From positions 1 to 64,000 of the forward strand of contig CAXXHY010000061.1 in the NCBI GenBank assembly GCA_963667575.2: a stretch of 64,000 nucleotides of DNA, read 5' to 3'. Positions 23,959 through 34,005 of this stretch are shown here, piece after piece. Source of the DNA: G963665495 sp963667575 (GTDB taxonomy: Bacteria > Desulfobacterota > Desulfovibrionia > Desulfovibrionales > Desulfovibrionaceae). The position numbers and the translations under genes are program-made. The notes under the pieces were generated by a model. That model saw only the letters and a program-made list of their open reading frames with translations, was not told the origin of the DNA and searched no databases. Numbering within the stretch: position 1 is the first letter of the stretch; each line of letters starts with the position of its first letter.

Positions 23959-24423
23959 TTAGTGGGTTGTTTCGGGTGTGTCAGAGTCTTCGAAAAATTT
24001 TATTGAAAGGGTCTGGTTGGGGTTTTCGTTCAGGGCGTATGTTCCCTTACTGGTCAAGGTCAGCCCGGATTCTTCACAGTAACCGGAAAGCTGTTTTACG
24101 ATGGATTCCTTTTCATTTTCAGGGCATTCATGGTTGAAAAAAACATCCAGAAGTTCTCCGGTTTCACCAAACCGTAGCAGAAACGCATTGTGTGAAATAA
24201 AAACCAGATCATCGTAGGAGTAGGTGACTCCCAATCCCATGCGCTCGACGATTCCCGTGACAAGTCCCAGTGGGCGGTAGGGTATTCCCATAAATGAATC
24301 CTTGTGCAGCCTAGAGTTGATTTTTTGATTAAGATACGCAAATGGGTAAAATGGAATTACCATGACTGTATCCTTTGCTTTATGAACAGTTGTTGTTGTT
24401 GCATTGAATAATACGAGAAACAT
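23959..24423 (-). CDS. Hypothetical protein
   Basis: 154 residues starting MFLVLFNATTTTVHKAKDTV, with a hydrophobic N-terminus that may be a signal or anchor (VMVIPFYPFAYLNQ). The remainder reads FMGIPYRPLGLVTGIVERMG, DDLVFISHNAFLLRF and ENEKESIVKQLSGYCEESGL. It resembles a small secreted or lipoprotein-like domain but matches no family I know. AT-rich surroundings and isolation (over 300 bases on both sides) suggest an accessory gene. The start could also be the ATG at codon 21. Confidence 0.55.
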   Translation of the reverse strand: MFLVLFNATTTTVHKAKDTVMVIPFYPFAYLNQKINSRLHKDSFMGIPYRPLGLVTGIVERMGLGVTYSYDDLVFISHNAFLLRFGETGELLDVFFNHECPENEKESIVKQLSGYCEESGLTLTSKGTYALNENPNQTLSIKFFEDSDTPETTH

Positions 24424-25129
24424 GCCAACGATGAGTTTTTTGGGGTATGACTTTGTAAAATCCTTGAATTGCAGGGTTTAATTCGAGGTCATTTTTTTGA
24501 TTTTTTCGTGTGTAATGGGTCAGAAGGATACAATAATTTAAAAAGGCTTCAAAATTGTTGCCGGCAGAAAACCGTGCTACAAATTTGTAGCATTTAAAAT
24601 GATTTTTCACGTATCCTTTTTGCTGCCGCCAGCGTATAGATAATAATTGATATAGCGGCCCGATTAAAAAATCGATGGCAGTCAGGTGACACAGGAAAGA
24701 ATCTGACGGCGGGATCGGCATGGTGGCAGGATTGTGGACTGAACTTCAATGTATTTCCACGAGCCTCTGGAGTGTGATCTTCGTTTCGGAGAGCAACGGC
24801 GTACTGTCGACCGTTTTTTTCCAGCGCGGTCAGGGGGGCGGTTTGAATTGCCACATACGCAAAAAGAGACTAGTATGCCTCTCCTGAATTGCCGGATCAT
24901 GAGGCCCGGCCCCAAGAAGCTGGAGAGCAAAAAAGCAGCACGCCCGCGCTTCAGCAATCCTCGGCGCACGGCATCGCCGGCGGAACGGCATTTTGCTGGA
25001 TTCAGAGTATTAATGATACTACTTCGTATGCTTTGGTCTCCGTGGCATTCCCCTGCTGTTGTCCCTTTACCTTCTACCTAAGAGCATGCTAGGAGCTGAT
25101 GTCATCGCTCAAATTCTTAAGGAGTGCTT
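24424..25129. other. Long intergenic region with one perfect palindrome
   Basis: About 700 bases. Open frames here (for example 24749-25081 plus) have poor composition and no recognisable content. The only structure seen is the 18-base palindrome at 24575-24592. The 3' end must hold the promoter of the VCBS-repeat gene. Confidence 0.45.
24575..24592. promoter_or_regulatory. Perfect 18-base palindrome
   Basis: TGCTACAAATTTGTAGCA is self-complementary over its full length. It stands about 150 bases upstream of the minus-strand gene starting at 24423 and could be a dimeric repressor site. No regulator gene is adjacent. Confidence 0.35.
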
Positions 25130-26866
25130 ATGCGTTTGCAACGTACCCTGCAACTAATTCTGTTTACAGCCACTGTTATGCTGGCGCTTCAGACCGCTTG
25201 TCCGGTTCAGGCTCAGGCCGAAAAAACCTTTGCGGTTGCGCCCTTTTCCATCAACGGTCCCAGTAAGTACGCTTATTTGAAAAACGGCATTCAGGACATG
25301 TTCAACTCGCGGCTGAGTTGGGCGGACCACTTCAGTCCTCTTGGCCGGGAAAGCGTCAACAAGGCCGTGGGCAGCACACCCGTGACCAGCGACAATGCCC
25401 AGCAGATGATCACAAAGCTCGGCAGTGATTATCTTGTCTACGGCAGTGTCACCATCATGGGCGACCAGTGCAGCCTGGATGTCCGCGTGACCGAGAAGGA
25501 CGGGCAGACCTGGCCCAAAACGGCTCAGACTTCATTGGGCAATTTGATTCCCGCCTTTACGCGCGTGGCGAATTCGATCAACGGCGAAGTTTTCCAGAAG
25601 CCGGGCGCGGTAGCACAGACCGGTCAGGAAAAAGCCGGTCCCACCACCGGTACCGGGGCCAAAAACGCCATGAATCCCATGCTGATTCATAACCAGGCCA
25701 AAAACGATCAGGGCGTTTATCTGAACCCGCAGTTCCGTTATGCGGGCGATGCGGGCATGGAAGGCCGCATCCGCAGCCAGAGTATGCCCTATGTCGGCTA
25801 CTCCTGCGTTGTCGGCGATGCCGATGGCGACGGAAAGAACGAAATCTTCATTTCCACCGAGCACGGCGTCCGCGCCTTCCAGTATGATGCCGAAGGCAAT
25901 ATGCGCCCGAAAGGCGAATATGACGTCGGTTATCTGTTGAAGATTCTGCGCCTGAGCATGATGGACATCAATGGAGACGGTTACCAGGAAATCGTGGCTT
26001 CCGTCATCGATGGTCAGGGTTACGACCATCATGAGAGCAGCAGCGCGACGAACAACCTCAGCTCTCCCAAGTCCTTCATCCTCAATTATAAGGACGGCGT
26101 GTTCACGGTTGTGGACAAGGACATCAAATATTTTCTGACCGCAGTGAGAATTCCGCCGGATTTCCATCCCGCACTTGTCGGCCAGAAAAAGGGTTCCCGC
26201 CAGTTCTTCGGCAATACCGTCTCTGAAATGGTCAAGATGGGTGGCGAATGGCAGCAGGGTGCGGCTCTGATGCTGCCGCCCGAAGGCAACGTCTTCAACT
26301 TCACCTATCTGCCGCAGCCTGACGGCCAGTATAAAATCGTGATCAGCGACAACAAGGACAACCTGCGGGTTTACACGCGTACGGGTGATCGCCAGTTCAC
26401 CTCTGACGAAACCTATTCGGGATCTTCCCTGGGATTGCTCGACGATACGACGGCCACAGGCCTGAAGGATCAGCTGGTCAGCAATGCCCCGTACTATGTC
26501 CCTCTGCGCATGATTACCGCTGACCTGGAAGGTGACGGTAAACACGAACTGATCGTCAACCATCCGGTCTCCGTGGCTGCACAGTTTTTCGAACGCTACC
26601 GCTACTTCCCGCAGGGTGAAATCCATTCCCTGGTATGGGATGGCGTGGGGCTTTCGCTGTTGTGGAAAACCCGACGTATCAAGGGCTCGGTTGCCGACCT
26701 CGGTATTGCGGACATCAACAACGACGGCGTCAAGGATTTGTACGTACTGATCAATACCCACCCCGGTATGGTCGGTGTCAAATTCCGGCGTTCACTGCTG
26801 GTGGCTTACCCGCTGGATACCAGCAAATCCAGCGGACAGATCGATCAGGAATTTCTCAACGAATAA
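25130..26866 (+). CDS. Secreted VCBS/FG-GAP-repeat protein
   Basis: 578 residues from the ATG at 25130, six bases after AAGGAG. Signal peptide ending in PVQAQA. The N-terminal 160 residues resemble a TolB/CsgG-like nucleotide-free domain (KTFAVAPFSINGPSKY, GSDYLVYGSVTIMGDQCSL). From about 210 a beta-propeller follows with calcium-type repeats DADGDGKNEIFIST, DINGDGYQEIVASV, DLEGDGKHELIVNH and DINNDGVKDLYVL. Probably periplasmic or surface-exposed, binding partners or ligands; no enzyme motif. Ends at a strong terminator. Confidence 0.85.
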   Translation: MRLQRTLQLILFTATVMLALQTACPVQAQAEKTFAVAPFSINGPSKYAYLKNGIQDMFNSRLSWADHFSPLGRESVNKAVGSTPVTSDNAQQMITKLGSDYLVYGSVTIMGDQCSLDVRVTEKDGQTWPKTAQTSLGNLIPAFTRVANSINGEVFQKPGAVAQTGQEKAGPTTGTGAKNAMNPMLIHNQAKNDQGVYLNPQFRYAGDAGMEGRIRSQSMPYVGYSCVVGDADGDGKNEIFISTEHGVRAFQYDAEGNMRPKGEYDVGYLLKILRLSMMDINGDGYQEIVASVIDGQGYDHHESSSATNNLSSPKSFILNYKDGVFTVVDKDIKYFLTAVRIPPDFHPALVGQKKGSRQFFGNTVSEMVKMGGEWQQGAALMLPPEGNVFNFTYLPQPDGQYKIVISDNKDNLRVYTRTGDRQFTSDETYSGSSLGLLDDTTATGLKDQLVSNAPYYVPLRMITADLEGDGKHELIVNHPVSVAAQFFERYRYFPQGEIHSLVWDGVGLSLLWKTRRIKGSVADLGIADINNDGVKDLYVLINTHPGMVGVKFRRSLLVAYPLDTSKSSGQIDQEFLNE

Positions 26867-26893
26867 TTCCTGCCTGTTGTAGTGATATTCAAG

Positions 26894-26923
26894 ACGGGAA
26901 GCTTCGGCTTCCCGTTTTTTTTT
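26894..26923 (+). terminator. Intrinsic terminator after VCBS-repeat gene
   Basis: ACGGGAAGC and GCTTCCCGT form a perfect 9-bp stem closed by a TTCG tetraloop and followed by nine T residues: a textbook intrinsic terminator. Confidence 0.95.
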
Positions 26924-27088
26924 GTGCGAATGCACCGTGTTGTCAGTTGTCGGGAGCTGGAACCATGAAGAAGCGCCAAGCCTCTTGAACGGGCAATGCT
27001 GGTTTTGTTTGCTCTGTAAGGTATGACGCGGCAAGCGTCGGGCCTGATGTTGTCCGATGTCAGGAAGCGTTTCGCAGGAACAAAGGCG

Positions 27089-29086
27089 TCAGTACAAACG
27101 AGGCTTGTCGGGATCCCCGACCTGCGGATGAGAGGGCAGGTCGATGGTTATGGTGGTTCCCTCGGTTGCATTGCTTTGCATGGAGATACCTCCCTGATGC
27201 AGTTCGACGATCAGTTTGGCCGAGTAGGTGCCCAGGCCGGACCCTCCTCTTTTTTTGTGAGTCGTGTATTTGTCGAAAAATGAAGACCTCAGAGACTCGG
27301 GGATCTGGCCTGGGTTGTTGCAGGTGATACGTACGGTTTCACCGCAGTACAGGGAGATTTTGACAAGGCCTTCGGGAGAGCTGGCTTCTATGGCGTTTTT
27401 GGCGATATTGGCCAGCATGGTATAATAGAGCAGTTCTTCGCCCAGAACCGTACAGCTTTGCGCGTCGGTAACGAACTCCATGACCACTTCCTTGTTTTTT
27501 GCCAGCAGTCCGCAGTCTTCCACCACTTTGGTGATCAGGGCAATGAGATCGAATGGTATGGGAGCGAGCATGTACGACCCGCTTTCCATTTTGAAGATAT
27601 CAAGGGAGCGGTTTATCAGGTCCAGCATCAGGAGTCCGCTTTTATTGATTGTTCGGAGGTATCTTTCACGTTCCTTAGGGTCGAGATCAGGATTTTTCAA
27701 CAGCAGTTGCGGCAAGGTGATTACGACGTTGAGGGGGGTTTTGAGATCGTGCCTGATCATGAGCTCAACGTCTTTTTGCAGTTTTTCCGTATGCTTTCGC
27801 TCTGATATGTCCCGATGCAGCACGACGAGCCCTACCAGTTCGTTGTCCGGCCCGTAGTAAGGCGTACGCAGTGTTTCGAATTCTTTGACCATGCCCGAGT
27901 TGATGATGATATCCTCTTCTTCCAGCAACGGTTTGCAGGAGTCCAGAACCTGGCGATCTTTTTCGCGAATCCTCAGAGCGGATTCCAGGGGCAGCAGATC
28001 GTAATCGGTAATGCCGATTATTTCCTCTCTGCTGCGTTTGAGAACCTCGCTGAAGGCTTTGTTGCAGCCCATGAAGATACCATCCGGATCTTTGTAAAGA
28101 ATAAAGTCCGGAATGGAGTCGATAAGCGCCATTAACAGCGCATTCTGTCTGTTGATCTGTGTCTGGGCCTGCTGCAGCTGATGCAGATCTTCCATAATCC
28201 AGATGATCCCCTTGTCCGGATCCGTGGCGTCCACGGCCTTGCCGGAAAGCAGGCAGGGAAGCAGACTGCCGTCCTTGCAGTACAGATCGTATTCGAGGTG
28301 CATGATACCGTTGCTTTTCAGCTCATCATAATAACGTTCCCTGAAGGCTTCGGAACGCTCGTGATCGCCATGAAAAATGTCGACGCTTTCACCGATGAGT
28401 TCCCATGTCTCATACCCGGTCAATTCGCTGAATTTGGTGTTTGCTCTGGCGATACGCCGGTCTTTCTTGAGGTAGACCACGCCCACCTGGCTGTTCTCGA
28501 AAATTGCTTCGAATTCTGAAAGGGATTGCAGCAGCAGCTGCTTGGTTTCCATATGCCGTGAAATATCCATGGCCGTGCCCACCACGCGCGTGGGCCTGGA
28601 CTGGCTGTCCAGTCCGACAATTTTGCCGCGCAGCTGAACCCATATCCAATGGCCGTCTTTGTGGCGCAGGCGAACCTGTTGCTCGTAATGGGGGGGCTCG
28701 TGATTCAGGTGCGTGTTGAAAAATTCCCTGGCCTGTTTCAGATCCTCGGGAGCGCAGCATTTTCGCCAGGTTTCTATGGAAACCGGCTGCAGTTCCTCGA
28801 GGGTGTGCCCGATGAGCTGAGCAGACTGCTCGTTAAGCAGGAGTTCCCCGGTTTGAGGGGTCCAGTCCCAGAAACCCAGGTTGGTGCTTTCGATAATGAG
28901 ATCGAGCCGGCTGGCATATTCTTCGGAGTTGCCCGGGGGCTGGGAATGGGCGAGAGCATGCCGAGAATATTTTTGTAATTGATCGGCTCGATGACGCTCG
29001 CGCCGAAGCCGAAATACAAGGATTACGGTACTACCGGACAGAAGCAGGAAAGCAATGATGAGAAGAGCAATCTGCAAAGCGTTCAT
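27089..29086 (-). CDS. Membrane-anchored multi-PAS sensor histidine kinase
   Basis: 665 residues. One N-terminal membrane segment (LQIALLIIAFLLLSGSTVIL), then three PAS/PAC units (TNLGFWDWTPQTGELLL; EAIFENSQVGVVYLKKDRR; IPDFILYKDPDGIFMGCNK), a HisKA dimerisation helix with the phosphoacceptor in IRHDLKTPLNVV, and an HATPase domain (NIAKNAIEASSPEG N-box, GGSGLGTYSAKLI G-box). It autophosphorylates on His. No response regulator gene is adjacent, so its partner is unknown. The cytoplasmic PAS domains suggest sensing of redox state or small ligands. Confidence 0.92.
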   Translation of the reverse strand: MNALQIALLIIAFLLLSGSTVILVFRLRRERHRADQLQKYSRHALAHSQPPGNSEEYASRLDLIIESTNLGFWDWTPQTGELLLNEQSAQLIGHTLEELQPVSIETWRKCCAPEDLKQAREFFNTHLNHEPPHYEQQVRLRHKDGHWIWVQLRGKIVGLDSQSRPTRVVGTAMDISRHMETKQLLLQSLSEFEAIFENSQVGVVYLKKDRRIARANTKFSELTGYETWELIGESVDIFHGDHERSEAFRERYYDELKSNGIMHLEYDLYCKDGSLLPCLLSGKAVDATDPDKGIIWIMEDLHQLQQAQTQINRQNALLMALIDSIPDFILYKDPDGIFMGCNKAFSEVLKRSREEIIGITDYDLLPLESALRIREKDRQVLDSCKPLLEEEDIIINSGMVKEFETLRTPYYGPDNELVGLVVLHRDISERKHTEKLQKDVELMIRHDLKTPLNVVITLPQLLLKNPDLDPKERERYLRTINKSGLLMLDLINRSLDIFKMESGSYMLAPIPFDLIALITKVVEDCGLLAKNKEVVMEFVTDAQSCTVLGEELLYYTMLANIAKNAIEASSPEGLVKISLYCGETVRITCNNPGQIPESLRSSFFDKYTTHKKRGGSGLGTYSAKLIVELHQGGISMQSNATEGTTITIDLPSHPQVGDPDKPRLY

Positions 29087-29407
29087 AAAGGTTCAATAGC
29101 ATAGTTTGTAAAGGACAGCCATCACGGACATGCTTTACGTCGGGGTAAAAAAATAGCAAAATAGTAGGTTATTTGCCGGTTGCATATTGCTAATACGGCA
29201 AAAAGAATTAATATGTTATTGCAAGACCATAGGGAAATAGAGAGAAAATCCTCTAAAAAGTCTGTTACATCAGCATGTTGAACGTCTAATTGTTGAAAAA
29301 CGCTTCTGGGGACATGTACTTTACTTTTTAGGGGCATTTGCGTAGAAAGTTTTTTTTCTAGAAGTTGGTGAGGCCGATTGACCTCGGACTCTCTGGAGGG
29401 AAAATAT

Positions 29408-29770
29408 ATGGAACAAAAAGATCTTGATTATTTTCACAAGCTTTTGACCGGGATGCTGGAAGAAGCCTTAAGCAAAAGTGATGCCACCATTGAAGACATG
29501 ACTGGTACGATGGAAGTCTTTGCCGATCCGGCAGACCGTGCCACCATGGAATCCGACAGGGCATTCACCTTGCGGTTGCGCGATCGTGAGCGAAAGCTGA
29601 TCAAAAAAATCCAATCCGCCTTGAAACGGTTGGAGGAAGGTGAGTACGGCATTTGCGATGAATGCGGCGAGGAAATCAGTATTCCGCGTCTGAAAGCCCG
29701 TCCAGTGACCAAACTCTGCATCAATTGCAAGAGCAAACAAGAAGAGGAAGAAACTGTCCGGGGGGATTGA
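29408..29770 (+). CDS. dksA: DksA/TraR-family RNA polymerase-binding transcription factor
   Basis: 120 residues from the ATG at 29408, set by GGAGGGAAAATAT just before it. A coiled-coil N-terminus (LDYFHKLLTGMLEEAL) with the tip DPADRATMESDRAF carries the conserved acidic pair, then a zinc finger CDECGEEISIPRLKARP with CINCKSKQEE. DksA binds the RNA polymerase secondary channel and, with ppGpp, adjusts rRNA and biosynthetic promoters. It lies 73 bases before the NFACT gene and may share its transcript. Confidence 0.93.
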   Translation: MEQKDLDYFHKLLTGMLEEALSKSDATIEDMTGTMEVFADPADRATMESDRAFTLRLRDRERKLIKKIQSALKRLEEGEYGICDECGEEISIPRLKARPVTKLCINCKSKQEEEETVRGD

Positions 29771-29843
29771 TTCCTACATTCCCTCCAGCTGCATCCGTTC
29801 GTATTTCGGGCGGATTTCTCCCCATATTTGATGGAGCAGAGCT

Positions 29844-31403
29844 GTGGATTCCCATTTTTTCAGATGTCTGGGTAGGGAACTGGCTCGCAAGCTTCGTGGC
29901 GCACGGCTCGATAAAATATACAGCCCGGCCCCCTCTGTTCATACCATCGAACTAGGGGGGGCATTTTCCGAACGCTTCCTGCTTTTTCATCCCCATAAAA
30001 ATTTAGGCAGTTTTTTTCTTTCCGAAGAAAAGCCTCGCAATCCCGAAAGTCCGGACAGCCGTACCATGTGGCTGCGCAAGCATCTCAGTGGTCGACGTCT
30101 TGTCGAACCAAGACTGGACTGGGTGCGCAGGCGCTTGGCCTGGTTGTTGTCCCCGCGTACTGGCGAGGAGTTGAACTGGCTGATTTTTGATTTGCAGAAT
30201 GGGCTGGATTTGATCGCGTCGCTTCCTTCCGATTTCGAACTCGATCCGCAATGGCCTGCGCTCGAAATTGCCATCACGGATGAGGGCATCTGGAAATCCT
30301 GTCCGCATATATCTCCACTGTTGCGAAAAAGTCTGCGCGTTCTTGCCCAAAATGATCCGGAACAGGCTGACGAGTTGTGGAAGCATCTCGTTGTTGGCGC
30401 CTGTTCGGCGTTTTATGTTTACGAGGATCCGGACCAGGGAGGGTTGATGACCACCTGGCAGCTTCCGGACAGCCTGCGTGCTGATCGCAAGGAGCTGGTA
30501 TTCCAAAGTGCTCTGGACGCGGCCCGTGCGGCAGGGGCGATGGGGATTTTTACCGCTCCCGATGCCGGTGCCGAGGCTGAAGATGCCTCGAGGCGCAAAA
30601 CGCAGCGCAAAAAGCTCGAGCGCATTTTGAAAAGACTGGACCAGGATGAGCAACGGCTGTTTCGGCTGCGGGAGGCCAGGGAACAAGCCAAGCTTCTGCA
30701 GGCCAGCCTCTACAGTCTGGACTCGTCGGAAAAGCGCGACAGCATCACCTTGCCCGACTATTCTTCCGAACAGGCCGGAGAGGTTACCATCGCCCTTGAC
30801 CCCAGGTATACCGTACGTGAGAACATGGAGCGTCTGTTTAATCAGGCTGGCAAGGGAGACCGGGGACTCGGGCGTATTGCAGAACGCAGAGCGGAGATTC
30901 GTACGGAGCTGGATGCTTTGCTGGCCGGAGCACCGCTTGCGGAAAACGTTGCGCCCCAGTTGGTGGTTGCCCCAAAAAAGCCTGTTTCTCGCAAATCCGG
31001 GAAACAAAAAAAAGATCTGGCACTACATATTTTTCGCAGCAGTGATGGATTTCAGATTTTACGCGGCAAGAACAGTTCGGCGAATCACAAATTGTTGTCG
31101 CAGAAGGCCAGCCCTTTTGATTATTGGTTCCACGCGCAGGACGGCCCAGGCGCGCACTGCATCCTGAAACGCGATCATCCCAACCAGGAAATCCCGGAGC
31201 GCAGTCTGGAAGAGGCTGCCGCTCTGGCCGGTCTGAAAAGCTGGCAAGCCGGAGAAGGCAAGGCCAGGGTGCTCTGCTGCCTCGTACGGGATGTCCGTCA
31301 TTTCAAGGGGGCGGCCATGGGGCAGGTTTTGGTGGACAAGGTGCTGCGCGTTTTTCAGGTTGTTCTGGATCATGATCTCGAACAACGCCTGCGCATAGAA
31401 TGA
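29844..31403 (+). CDS. rqcH: NFACT-family protein (RqcH/Rqc2-like ribosome quality control)
   Basis: 519 residues from a GTG at 29844 with GGAG 8 bases upstream. NFACT-N begins FRCLGRELARKLRGARLDKI; a helical middle contains KLERILKRLDQDEQRLF; the C-terminal NFACT-R domain contains FQILRGKNSSANHKLL and PFDYWFHAQDGPGAHCILK. RqcH binds stalled 50S subunits and adds C-terminal Ala tails. The invariant DxW motif (DYWFHA) is retained. It is slightly shorter than Bacillus RqcH (about 570), mainly in the middle. Confidence 0.88.
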   Translation: MDSHFFRCLGRELARKLRGARLDKIYSPAPSVHTIELGGAFSERFLLFHPHKNLGSFFLSEEKPRNPESPDSRTMWLRKHLSGRRLVEPRLDWVRRRLAWLLSPRTGEELNWLIFDLQNGLDLIASLPSDFELDPQWPALEIAITDEGIWKSCPHISPLLRKSLRVLAQNDPEQADELWKHLVVGACSAFYVYEDPDQGGLMTTWQLPDSLRADRKELVFQSALDAARAAGAMGIFTAPDAGAEAEDASRRKTQRKKLERILKRLDQDEQRLFRLREAREQAKLLQASLYSLDSSEKRDSITLPDYSSEQAGEVTIALDPRYTVRENMERLFNQAGKGDRGLGRIAERRAEIRTELDALLAGAPLAENVAPQLVVAPKKPVSRKSGKQKKDLALHIFRSSDGFQILRGKNSSANHKLLSQKASPFDYWFHAQDGPGAHCILKRDHPNQEIPERSLEEAAALAGLKSWQAGEGKARVLCCLVRDVRHFKGAAMGQVLVDKVLRVFQVVLDHDLEQRLRIE

Positions 31404-31427
31404 CCGCCTCCGCACTGCCCCGAAAGC

Positions 31428-33464
31428 TTATTTGCCAGATTTCATTTCATCAATGATCGACCGTAAAATCCGGGCCTGTTCCGAAAGACGTTCCACAGCT
31501 TCCACAGAGTGACTCAAGGCCTCGGAGGATTCCCCTGCAAGCTCATTGATGGTGCTTATGCTCCGGTTGATTTCCTCTGCCGTGGCGGATTGTTCCTCCG
31601 CCGCGGTGGCAATGGTCCGCACCTGGTCGGAAGTCTCTTCCGCGAATCCTAGAATGGTGGACAGTGCTTCGCCCGAAGACTGGGCCAGGGCCGTGGCTTC
31701 ATCAATGGATGTTGTGGCCTGTTCCATGTTGCTGATGTTTTTTTGTGTTCCTTTTTGGATACCGCTGATGGCATCGCCGACTTCTTTGGTGGCACTCATG
31801 GTTTTTTCCGCGAGTTTGCGCACCTCGTCCGCGACTACGGCAAAACCCCGTCCGGCTTCACCCGCGCGTGCTGCCTCAATGGCCGCGTTCAAGGCCAGCA
31901 GGTTGGTCTGATCGGCGATGTCCGAAATGACATTCATGATCTGGCCGATGGATTCGGCCTGTTTGCCCAGTTCGGCCATATCGTCCCGTAATTCTTCCGC
32001 CTTCTTTTGAACAATCCCGATACTCTGAATGGAGTTTGAAACAATGTCGGATCCGTCATCGGCCTTGCCGCGCGTATTGTCCGCGATGGAAGCTGCTTGT
32101 GCTGCGTTGTTGGCCACTTCCAGGACAGTGGAATTCATTTCTTCCATGGCTGTGGCTGTTTCGGCAACCAGCCTGGATTGTTCCTGAGTGGCATTGTTCG
32201 ACTTGTCCACCTGCGAGGATATCTCCCGTACTGCGGATGTCACTTCGGATACAATGGACTCCAGACGGTTGGCAGCCATGTTTATTCCCTTTTGCTGAGC
32301 GGATTCGGCATTTTTGTGTGCTTCTTCCGCGGCCTCCATGGCTTCCCGAGCTTTCTGGGTTTCCTGGGCTGCAAGGTGTTCCTGGTGCTGGGCTTCCTGG
32401 ATCTTTGCCTTGAGATTTTCCACCATGGTGACAAAGGATTGTTGCAGGATGCCCAGTTCGTCTTTGCGATCAACCTTGAGTGGATAGTCCATTTGTCCCT
32501 GGGCAATGCTGGTGGCCGATGTCACAAGGCTGGCAATGGGTTTGAGGACGTTTATGGAGAGAATGATCAGAATGCCGACCACCAACAGAACAACCTGCGC
32601 CAGCGATAAGCCGATAATGGAATACCCGATGGTACGAGACGCCGCATAGGCTTCCTTTTTGATGATGGCGATGGCCAGGATCCAGTTGGACGACTGGGAT
32701 CTCATATACAGAATCTGTTTGTCCGTGCCGTCGGTTGTTGTTTCCAGAAGCCCGCTTTCCTTTTCCGCGAGTTGTTTTCCTCCTGCGACTTTTTCAAAGA
32801 AATTGAATTTGCCAACGTACTCCTGATTGGGATGCGCCAGTAGAAGTCCGTCCGGGGCAACGATAAAGGCATAGGAGGCCGGATTGGACAAAGGCAGGAT
32901 GAATTTTTCAGTGAAGTTGGCTATCCTGACGCCGATAGTCACAACTCCTACCACGGAGTCATTGTTTCGTACGGGCGCAGAAAGCACGAAAACGGGCTGG
33001 CCGTCCACACTGCTGATAATTGGATTGGAAATGTAATTTTTCCCCGAAACAGCCTCTTGAAAATAGACACGAGTATGGAGGTCTTTACCTGTTAATTTGG
33101 GATTGGAGCCTGCAATTACGACACCATTGGTATTCAATAATTCTATATTATCACAATATGGATATCTTTTTAAGACATCCAGAAACAATGATTCCACTTT
33201 TGCGTATGTTTCTTTACTGACCTCTGCTTCTGAAAACGTTGTTTTGCTGACGTCAATTTTGGACAGGGTAATCAGTTCATTTTGTATGCCTGAAACCCAG
33301 ACATCAACAAGAGAGTTGATAGTGAATAAACTGGAATCAGCTTTTTCGATAGCCAATTTGGATAATGAATTTGTACTTTTATCATATATTATCCATGATG
33401 TTATGGACATACCTGCAAGGATCAGACAGATTGTCGGTAGGAGAAATTTGTATTTAAGACGCAT
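31428..33464 (-). CDS. Methyl-accepting chemotaxis protein with periplasmic dCache domain
   Basis: 678 residues. TM1 at 8-28 (FLLPTICLILAGMSITSWII), a periplasmic dCache-like sensor (IELLNTNGVVIAGSNPKLTG, SNPIISSVDGQPVFVLSAPV), TM2 at about 285-305, a HAMP domain, then a long coiled-coil signalling domain with the hairpin tip NLLALNAAIEAARAGEAGRG and FAVVADEVRKLAEKT. It signals through CheA/CheW to the flagellar motor. The dCache sensor suggests amino acid or organic acid ligands (family knowledge). No CheB/CheR-tethering pentapeptide at the C-terminus (MKSGK). Confidence 0.94.
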   Translation of the reverse strand: MRLKYKFLLPTICLILAGMSITSWIIYDKSTNSLSKLAIEKADSSLFTINSLVDVWVSGIQNELITLSKIDVSKTTFSEAEVSKETYAKVESLFLDVLKRYPYCDNIELLNTNGVVIAGSNPKLTGKDLHTRVYFQEAVSGKNYISNPIISSVDGQPVFVLSAPVRNNDSVVGVVTIGVRIANFTEKFILPLSNPASYAFIVAPDGLLLAHPNQEYVGKFNFFEKVAGGKQLAEKESGLLETTTDGTDKQILYMRSQSSNWILAIAIIKKEAYAASRTIGYSIIGLSLAQVVLLVVGILIILSINVLKPIASLVTSATSIAQGQMDYPLKVDRKDELGILQQSFVTMVENLKAKIQEAQHQEHLAAQETQKAREAMEAAEEAHKNAESAQQKGINMAANRLESIVSEVTSAVREISSQVDKSNNATQEQSRLVAETATAMEEMNSTVLEVANNAAQAASIADNTRGKADDGSDIVSNSIQSIGIVQKKAEELRDDMAELGKQAESIGQIMNVISDIADQTNLLALNAAIEAARAGEAGRGFAVVADEVRKLAEKTMSATKEVGDAISGIQKGTQKNISNMEQATTSIDEATALAQSSGEALSTILGFAEETSDQVRTIATAAEEQSATAEEINRSISTINELAGESSEALSHSVEAVERLSEQARILRSIIDEMKSGK

Positions 33465-33551
33465 ACGGATACTCCTGAAAGTAAAAAAAGTACTAAAAGA
33501 AACGTCCAGGTAAACAAAGGAAAGGCCAAAAAAGGGATTCCAAGTTCAATA

Positions 33552-33580
33552 AATGTACTTTTTAAGTTGTTTTGTGTCAA
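33552..33580 (-). promoter_or_regulatory. Sigma-70 promoter of the chemoreceptor gene
   Basis: On the minus strand, TTGACA (33580-33575), a 17-base spacer and TACATT (33557-33552), about 85 bases before the chemoreceptor start. Both elements lie within a direct repeat AAGTACATT. Confidence 0.7.
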
Positions 33581-34005
33581 TGTACTTTGCACAAAAAAAG
33601 AGTTAACTTTTCAAAGATCAGTGTTTTTTAATTCATCATGTCATCAAAACGTCACGAGAATGGCGGGACAATTTTTTGAGAATCAAAAAGATTGAAATCA
33701 ATGATTTAAAAAAAAATAAGCCATTGATTTTACAATTGTCTCATGCCATAAAAAAAATATCTTGAGAGGTGCGCCGAGAGGCATCAGGATCCGCAGTTTA
33801 ATTTTGGGGGTACAATTTTTCATGCAACTATCCTGAATATTTAAAAATCGTATTCAGGGCCAAGCACGATTGGCAAAGGGGAAACAGAGAAGATATCATG
33901 GTGATGAAATGATGTTTTCGGTCAATTTGATCCGGAAAATTGGGATCAATTCAGCGGTCGGAGAAAAAAACTTCGGCTGCAACACCCCGCAAGGATAGAC
34001 AAGGG
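33581..34005. other. AT-rich intergenic region between divergent genes
   Basis: About 425 bases, low GC, with no gene or RNA recognised. The UGPase promoter must lie here, but no single candidate stands out. Confidence 0.4.

Noticed and set aside
24749..25081. Plus-strand frame of 110 residues
   Set aside because: Poor composition, no ribosome site of note, no recognisable domain; treated as intergenic.
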